Shown piece by piece: positions 57,850 through 64,000 of a stretch of 64,000 nt of DNA. A program made the position numbers and the translations under genes. How positions within the stretch are numbered: position 1 is the stretch's first letter; each line of letters starts with the position of its first letter. The notes beneath the pieces are model-generated. The model did no database searches and was not told where the DNA came from. It saw nothing but the letters and a program-made list of their open reading frames with translations. This stretch comes from an uncultured Clostridia bacterium. GTDB taxonomy: Bacteria; Bacillota; Clostridia; Christensenellales; UBA1242. The DNA is taken from assembly GCA_947629745.1 (NCBI GenBank), contig CANREZ010000002.1, forward strand, positions 64,210-128,209. The letters run 5' to 3'.

Positions 57850-60300
57850 TTATTTAAAAAGATCTGGATTGTGTCCACTGACAACACTACCACTTTTTTC
57901 TAAAGTATATTCGTATTTATTCTTGAATACCACTGCTGCGTCAAGTAAAGCGGCATTTTTTTGGTTTACAGTAGGCTCTTTTACCACTACATTATTTTCA
58001 TCTCTATATTCAATTGTCATGAGAATGTGCTTCACATTGCCTTCTTTATATATCCAAGAAGTGCCATAGAAGGATGTTGGGAGAGTGACATTAGAAAATT
58101 TGTTTAAGATGCCTGCTTCAATCCTTTCAACGCTACTACCTATTACAATGTGCCATCCTGAAGCATCACGGAATGCTTTGGCAGTAAGTGTCTTGACGGT
58201 ATCTTTAATTATTGCTTTAAGTTCCGTTCTATTGATAGTTATATATTTTGGGACATAAAGCAACTGGGTAAAATCTTTGTTATACAGCAAACCATTTTCG
58301 CTAGCATACACTGTATTGCCGCTTGCTACGGTAATTGAGCGCAAATTGCAATCGTAGAATGCAAATTTTTCAGCTGTGTCGTGCGCTAGGGTAGTGAGTG
58401 ATGCTGGGAGGGAAATATTTTCAATTTTGCAGGACTTGAATGCATTCTCGCCGATCTCAGTCACACCCTCAGGGATGACAGTGACACTCGCGTTTTCGGT
58501 ATTTGCGAATGCGTATGGTCCTATTTTTGTTATGTTACTACCTATCGTTGTAGTGCTCCTCGTGCCTAGCACCAAGGTATTTTCTCTGGTATCGTATAGA
58601 TAAGTATTGGCACTATCTGTTGCGTACTGGCCTTCAATTGGATCGACTGTGATCTTTTCTCGTTTAGTGCATGTTTCGAATGCTTTTGGTGAGTATATAG
58701 TGACATTGAAACCGATGTTCAAATTTACCACATAATCTAGTTGTGCATCATCAAATGTGTGTTCCTCAACGTATCCGCCAGTCAAATTTAGATTGGTCAT
58801 ACTGCTAAAGTGCTTCACATCTTCAGCGTGGACTGAGAGAGTTTTTACTTTGTGAGTAAACACATTCTCGCCCCACACACGGTTGTAATTGTATTCCACT
58901 TCAACGTTATCGAAATAATAAGGAGAGTGGCGTGATGATGCTATAAATGCACCATCAGCGATTGCTGTCACATCACGTTTAATTACTAAATTAGATATAT
59001 TGACAGTTTGGTATTTATCGAATACAACATCTGCGAAGTTTGATGGGATCTGACCACTAAGTATGGCCAGATCCAAATTCTTCACAAGATTTACAGGAAT
59101 ATTGTATTCACTTATCGCTTCCATTATAGGGTCAGTGATAAGGAAAGAATATTTATTTAATTGCTCTATGTTATTGAAGTTTCCGAAGAAGTCATTAATC
59201 TCTATATCTTCTCCTGTTGCTAGGAATCGTAGTTCCTTAGCGACTGACACATCATCATTTAGGGTGTATCTCGAGAATGCATCGTCTTCAATTGTTTTTA
59301 ATCCCTCGCCAATCTCAATAAATTCTAGAGTCCTAAGTGATGTGACATTTTGTGCAGCAAATGCATAGTAGCCTATATACTCGGTGCCGCTGCCAATTTT
59401 TATACTAGCTAGATTTGTTAGACCTTTAAATGCGCCAGAGCCAATCCTCTTTAGGCTATCTGGTAGCACTAAGTCACCGTCAAAGCCCTTAGCGTTTTGG
59501 AAAGCATAATCTGCAATATCTACTATGCCTGCAAAAGATACTCTGTCATTGAATGTGGCACTATCGAATGCATGGGCACAGATGTATGATGCGGAGCCAA
59601 AGTAGACTGACTCATCAAACGTCCTATTAGCAAAACAATATTCACCGATCAAATCAATGCACATTGGCATCAAATTTCCAACTCCGCTAAAGACTAATTT
59701 GTTTAGTTCGCCAGCGGTACTTGCTCGACCCTTGTCAGTAGTAGGGGAGTCGACTTTTTCTATCAGGCAAGATGGCTCAAAGTCTCGTGCAAAGAATTTT
59801 TCATTATCTGGGCTAACGGTAAATTCTCTAATATTATTGCATCCCTCAAAGACTCCAGCTGGGCTATAGTCGTGATTGAAATCATATCTATCATCTAGTG
59901 ATATAAGGCCGCTACCGATATTCACAGTTTCAAGCGCGGTCATGCCCTTGAATGCGCCACCTGCGATGCGAAGCACACTATCTGGGATAGTGAGAGTCTT
60001 TACAGTGTTATTTCCTGCGTCGGTGTTAAGATCATAGAAGACATATCCTTTCACATCAGTGACAGGTTTTCCATTCACCTCGCTTGCGATCAAAATGTCT
60101 TCATATTGCGGGGCAGAACTATCGTAGTCGATGAGTGAATAACTAGAATTATCCGAATTTATGCGATAGATGAGGCCGTTTGGCATCTTCACGTCATTAT
60201 TCTTTTTGTTGTCGTCATCCCCACCACCACAAGCGGCAAGGCCCAAAGTGAAGCACACTAGAGCACATAGAGTGAGAATACTTAGCAAAAACTTCTTCAT
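57850..60300 (-). CDS. BspA-like LRR_5 surface lipoprotein
   Basis: Lipobox LGLAACG; repeats such as 'LPDSLKRIGSGAFKGLTNLASIKIGSGTEYIGYYAF'. Confidence 0.88.
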   Translation of the reverse strand: MKKFLLSILTLCALVCFTLGLAACGGGDDDNKKNNDVKMPNGLIYRINSDNSSYSLIDYDSSAPQYEDILIASEVNGKPVTDVKGYVFYDLNTDAGNNTVKTLTIPDSVLRIAGGAFKGMTALETVNIGSGLISLDDRYDFNHDYSPAGVFEGCNNIREFTVSPDNEKFFARDFEPSCLIEKVDSPTTDKGRASTAGELNKLVFSGVGNLMPMCIDLIGEYCFANRTFDESVYFGSASYICAHAFDSATFNDRVSFAGIVDIADYAFQNAKGFDGDLVLPDSLKRIGSGAFKGLTNLASIKIGSGTEYIGYYAFAAQNVTSLRTLEFIEIGEGLKTIEDDAFSRYTLNDDVSVAKELRFLATGEDIEINDFFGNFNNIEQLNKYSFLITDPIMEAISEYNIPVNLVKNLDLAILSGQIPSNFADVVFDKYQTVNISNLVIKRDVTAIADGAFIASSRHSPYYFDNVEVEYNYNRVWGENVFTHKVKTLSVHAEDVKHFSSMTNLNLTGGYVEEHTFDDAQLDYVVNLNIGFNVTIYSPKAFETCTKREKITVDPIEGQYATDSANTYLYDTRENTLVLGTRSTTTIGSNITKIGPYAFANTENASVTVIPEGVTEIGENAFKSCKIENISLPASLTTLAHDTAEKFAFYDCNLRSITVASGNTVYASENGLLYNKDFTQLLYVPKYITINRTELKAIIKDTVKTLTAKAFRDASGWHIVIGSSVERIEAGILNKFSNVTLPTSFYGTSWIYKEGNVKHILMTIEYRDENNVVVKEPTVNQKNAALLDAAVVFKNKYEYTLEKSGSVVSGHNPDLFK

Positions 60301-60370
60301 ATTTTCCTCCAGAATTATACTAATATAATTTTATAATAATATAAAAATATAAAAACTGCAATCAATATTC

Positions 60371-60400
60371 ATGAGTGAGTGAGAGAGAGTGTGTGTGGAA
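60371..60400. repeat. Simple-sequence tract upstream of LRR lipoprotein start
   Basis: atgagtgagtgagagagagtgtgtgtggaa. Confidence 0.8.
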
Positions 60401-60485
60401 GGGGTAAAAAGTTTAAATAATTTGTATTTATAAGAATTTTAATTTTAGTCTCTAAAAAGCAAATTTTATTTGTAAAAAATTAAAT

Positions 60486-61109
60486 CTAATTGCCAGATAA
60501 TTTCCTAAGTATTGGGCGGCTGATCTCAATGATTAGCGTAGGGTAGTCGGAGTATGAGTATTCGGCCACTGTGCCCTCGAATTGGTATCTAGTGCCATAT
60601 TTTAAGTACCAATCAATTGCCATATCTTGCTTGAGGGTGCCGACCTGCACATTATTTATGTAGACGGGAGTGTTCTCGGGATATTTTCCATTTGGCTCAT
60701 GGATGACAAGAACGCCATCTCCCACGCAGATATCCGTCTTTTTGTCTATGTAATATTGACACCCGCGCACCTTGGCACGCACATGGGTCCAACCATCTAC
60801 CGCATAACCATCAGGAGGAGAATATTTGTAGGTCGGAGTAGGTTGCTTCACATGATAAATTTTTAGGTCTTCCTTGCGCTTAATTTTCTTTGTCGAACTA
60901 TCATTTAACTTAAGTTTCTTGAATTTTACGAGATACCAAATTATGAACCCAAGCGCTGGCACTAGGCAAATAAATCCTGGTATTAGGAAGTAATAACTGT
61001 ATATTGCAAAGACGCACGACGAAATGCCAATTGCAAGGAGTACACACGCGATCCACAATTTGTCGCGTGCATTCTTCTCAGCAATTTTCCTCTTCATTTG
61101 TTTATCCAT
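60486..61109 (-). CDS. Hypothetical membrane protein
   Basis: Two TM segments then soluble domain; likely start MDKQMKRK. Confidence 0.6.
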   Translation of the reverse strand: MDKQMKRKIAEKNARDKLWIACVLLAIGISSCVFAIYSYYFLIPGFICLVPALGFIIWYLVKFKKLKLNDSSTKKIKRKEDLKIYHVKQPTPTYKYSPPDGYAVDGWTHVRAKVRGCQYYIDKKTDICVGDGVLVIHEPNGKYPENTPVYINNVQVGTLKQDMAIDWYLKYGTRYQFEGTVAEYSYSDYPTLIIEISRPILRKLSGN

Positions 61110-61242
61110 ACCACCATTATACCACAAACTCCTCCCATTAGTATAAAAATTATAGGGTAGAGGGAAATTGAAAAGGGATTAAAACATATTTAACTGTTTA
61201 CTAACAAAAAGATAAGAAGATAAAGTACATATAACTATTTAC

Positions 61243-61275
61243 TAAAAAAGGCGGCTAATCTAGTCGCCTTTTTAG
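61243..61275. terminator. Terminator hairpin
   Basis: aaaaaggcggctaatctagtcgccttttt. Confidence 0.8.
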
Positions 61276-61575
61276 TGATATCCACACTTTCCCCAACAAT
61301 TTTATCTTTGGTAAAACGGTTAAATCTTCACCTATTGTGAGGAGATATATTCTTTTGTTTTGCCCATACACTCATTACGTGTGGATAATGCAATCGATTG
61401 TTGGGGGCATCCTTTTAATATATTATATCACATTATCCATAAGTTGCAAAAAAATTTTAACAAATTGTATGAACTATATAAAAAGATGCTCAGTGTTAAA
61501 CATTTTTTGAGGCTAAATAAATTTAACACGCCCGCCCAGCACAATAACTGATTTCTATAATCACTTTCTAAATGC

Positions 61576-62385
61576 TCATCTTAGTGTTTTAATTTTAAAC
61601 ACAACTACGCCATATTTTTCTTCGTCTTGTTTAGGGTAGATTGTTCTATAAACTTTAATCATCTCTTCCTTTGTTTTTGTGGCAAATCCTAATTCAGACT
61701 TATTCAAACTGTTAGCCATTTCGTCAAAGTTTTTGAATATATACTTGTCTAAAATGATTGCATTAATTGTTTCAGTTCTCTTTGGTTCTTTGTAAAAGGT
61801 TATTGTATCGCCAATGTTAAATTGTTTGCGCTTTTCATCATTAAGCCTACCTTCCAAAATTTTCTCTTGATTTTTTATCAGGTTAAAATAGATTGGGTTA
61901 AGATTGAGTGTGTGTTTATTGAAATGTGTTTTTCTTATTGTCCAATTGCGCCATATATCATCATCTGAGAAACCAGTTGATTCAAACAAGTTCGCAAATT
62001 TTCCCCAAAACTTAATTGCACGAGGATTTGTAAATCTTGTTGAAAAAACAAATTCTCCATCAAACAAGTTAGTAAGTTCAGTTGCAAACCATATTGCATT
62101 TCCGTTTTTTCTATATTCGGGGCGAACATAGAACTCGGCAAAATCATATTGCATATTGGAAAGTTCACGTATCATTGCAAGCCCGGCTATATTGTTATCA
62201 ACAATAAAGTAGAAAGGATATCTATCTTTATCTTCCCAATAACAATCAAACCAATTATAAATAGGTGTGCCATTTTCATCAAATTTTATATCAGGGTCGA
62301 ACTCTGAAAGTTCAGCAAGATATTCATAGAATATCTTCCGCATCTCTTCAATTTTGGACAATGGAACTATTTGAATTTTTCTCAT
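61576..62385 (-). CDS. GNAT acetyltransferase-like domain fused to ASCH domain
   Basis: GNAT-like VRPEYRKNGNAIWFATEL; ASCH-like KNQEKILEGRLNDEKRKQFNIGDTITF...EEKYGVVVFKI. Confidence 0.78.
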   Translation of the reverse strand: MRKIQIVPLSKIEEMRKIFYEYLAELSEFDPDIKFDENGTPIYNWFDCYWEDKDRYPFYFIVDNNIAGLAMIRELSNMQYDFAEFYVRPEYRKNGNAIWFATELTNLFDGEFVFSTRFTNPRAIKFWGKFANLFESTGFSDDDIWRNWTIRKTHFNKHTLNLNPIYFNLIKNQEKILEGRLNDEKRKQFNIGDTITFYKEPKRTETINAIILDKYIFKNFDEMANSLNKSELGFATKTKEEMIKVYRTIYPKQDEEKYGVVVFKIKTLR

Positions 62386-62492
62386 GTTTTATACCTTTAA
62401 AACAATTATAACATAAAATAGAACAAATATAGCGATATTTTTATCATATTTCAATGAGGATTTAAAGAAAATCGAGTTTACATTGTTAAAAT

Positions 62493-62536
62493 TGGTGCAA
62501 CCGAGCAGATTTGAACTGCTGACTTATTGTTATGAG
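62493..62536 (-). other. tRNA 3' fragment (anticodon loop CAT to CCA), probable attachment-site scar
   Basis: ctcataacaataagtcagcagttcaaatctgctcggttgcacca; perfect T-stem agcag/ctgct; no 5' half. Confidence 0.8.
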
Positions 62537-62571
62537 AAAAGGAATTTGGTTGTTTTATTTTTTTCGGCGTA

Positions 62572-62608
62572 AATTTTGACAATTTTTAGCAAAAATATTG
62601 TCAAAATT
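62572..62608. repeat. 12-bp perfect inverted repeat next to the tRNA scar
   Basis: aattttgacaat (62572-62583) / attgtcaaaatt (62597-62608). Confidence 0.85.
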
Positions 62609-62772
62609 GGCCTTTTTCATTAAAATTTCACACCAACTTTCTTATCTTTAACTCAATCGCCATTAATTTTATGGTGGCGAAATGGTGACTTTCTGCACGC
62701 TAATCTGCCCATGGTGACTTTTTGAATATTTGCCTTTTTCTATATCATTGTGATGATATAGTTGGTCAGTTA

Positions 62773-63681
62773 TCAATATTTGATTTTGAAATAATCGAGT
62801 AGCATTTTGTACTGGTCTTGTCCAAAACGGCAAGTTTCAATCAAATAGTTTCTTTCGTTATTCCATTCTTTAAGGCCGCGATAATAATACCATTTGTTTT
62901 TATCATCAATGTAAAATGGTACGATGTTATTTTTTAAACATTCCTTAAAGGCTATTAGTCTGCCAACACGTCCGTTGCCGTCCTGGAAAGGGTGTATGGT
63001 TTCAAATCTATAATGGAATTCAACAATATCTTCAAAGGCCACTTTTTTAAGAGAGTTATACCAAGTAAGAAGTTTTTTAATTTCTTTTGCTACATCCTCT
63101 GGGGGAGTGGTTTCAATTCCGCCAACGGTGTTCGGCATAAGTTTATATTGACCGGCGCCATAATTTTTGGATTGCTCGGTACCTTCCTTTAAAAAGTGAT
63201 GCATATTTTTTATAAGCGTTTCTGTCAATTCAGCGGTGGCGAAATCGATTACATAATCAATGCATCTGAAATGGTTGTTTGTTTCGATTACATCGTCTAG
63301 TTGAATGTTTGCTGCAAGCTCACCAAGAGTTTTGGTTTCAAAGATATAGCGGGTTTGATCTTCAGTCAGTTTGCTGCCTTCAATATGATTTGAATTGTAG
63401 GTTAATTTGATTTGTGTTTCGTGATACAGGCCGCCGCTTAATTTCAACAATTTTTCTTTTTGCAGAGTTTGTAAAATGTGGTTGGTTTCAAGAATATCGT
63501 CAAAATTGGCGTCTAAAAACGCTAAAATCTTGCCTATAACTTTGTCGTTTATATCTTCACCTTTGCTTATTTTTGCAATAGTGCGTGAAGACACTCCAAC
63601 CTTTTCGCATAGGGCGGATTTTGTTATGCCTTTTCGCTTTAATAATTCTTTTAATCTTGCTTCATTGACAATCATAAACAC
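62773..63681 (-). CDS. HTH-Fic family protein
   Basis: N-terminal XRE-like HTH; Fic motif HPFQDGNGRVGR. Confidence 0.92.
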   Translation of the reverse strand: MFMIVNEARLKELLKRKGITKSALCEKVGVSSRTIAKISKGEDINDKVIGKILAFLDANFDDILETNHILQTLQKEKLLKLSGGLYHETQIKLTYNSNHIEGSKLTEDQTRYIFETKTLGELAANIQLDDVIETNNHFRCIDYVIDFATAELTETLIKNMHHFLKEGTEQSKNYGAGQYKLMPNTVGGIETTPPEDVAKEIKKLLTWYNSLKKVAFEDIVEFHYRFETIHPFQDGNGRVGRLIAFKECLKNNIVPFYIDDKNKWYYYRGLKEWNNERNYLIETCRFGQDQYKMLLDYFKIKY

Positions 63682-63971
63682 TCCAAATATTTACTTTTAT
63701 AAATATATTATAACAAAAAGTAAATATTTTACAACTTTTTATATACTAAAAGTAAAGATTTTTAATTTTCTATTTTAAACTTTACTAGGATTATTGGTTT
63801 GAAATATAAAATCTTAATTTGCTCGCCGGTGTTGTTAAGTATTCACACATAAAAATATTAATTTATGAAAAATTTTCAAAAACGAGTGAAATTTTCCTAC
63901 AAAATGAGATGATATATGGTATAATTCTATAATAGCTGATTTAATGAAATACTATTTAAAGGAGAATAACA

Positions 63972-64000
63972 ATGGATAAATTAAAGATGCAAAGTGAAAA
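63972..64000 (+). CDS. Start of a gene, possibly type III restriction-modification DNA methyltransferase (truncated by window)
   Basis: RBS aaaggag; MDKLKMQSE... resembles the usual N-terminus of Mod-type adenine methyltransferases. Confidence 0.4.

Noticed and set aside
61278-61441. Chromosomal origin of replication
   Set aside because: Only one perfect DnaA box, no dnaA/dnaN neighbours and no clear unwinding element.

Overview
64-kb window of a low-GC genome, probably an uncultured gut-type Bacillota/Clostridia (lineage is inference). The backbone is ordinary: GT2/GT4 glycosyltransferases, ABC-F, Dtd, inorganic pyrophosphatase, cardiolipin synthase, type III glutamine synthetase between two tRNA-Glu genes, GalU-like, LDH, Cu/Zn-SOD-like, cysteine synthase-like, formate-THF ligase. 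Among these are several large surface proteins: GLUG-like, M60 peptidase with beta-helix, an LRR_5 lipoprotein and a lipoprotein in an ABC operon. The most interesting signals are: (1) a series of single-gene cassettes (NUDIX, GrpB, threonine aldolase-like) stacked behind tRNA-Ser(GCT), each bounded by a copy of the tRNA 3' end plus terminator, with no integrase in the window; (2) tRNA-Thr and tRNA-Arg each followed by an inverted copy of their own T-loop-to-acceptor segment, split at the same place by a two-hairpin insert; (3) four G8-G9 tracts, all on the coding strand of surface/membrane genes, one of which puts an acyltransferase out of frame (candidate phase variation); (4) a coupled two-gene operon encoding a DisA/DAC-like protein and an unknown helical protein; (5) a 3' tRNA(CAT) fragment that looks like an attachment-site scar at the edge of a Fic/methyltransferase island; (6) about 195-bp inverted repeats flanking a glycosyltransferase locus; (7) a YwaF-like/ABC ATPase/lysine-rich-tail fusion and an ABC exporter with a degenerate ATPase. 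All calls were made by eye from sequence, with no database search.
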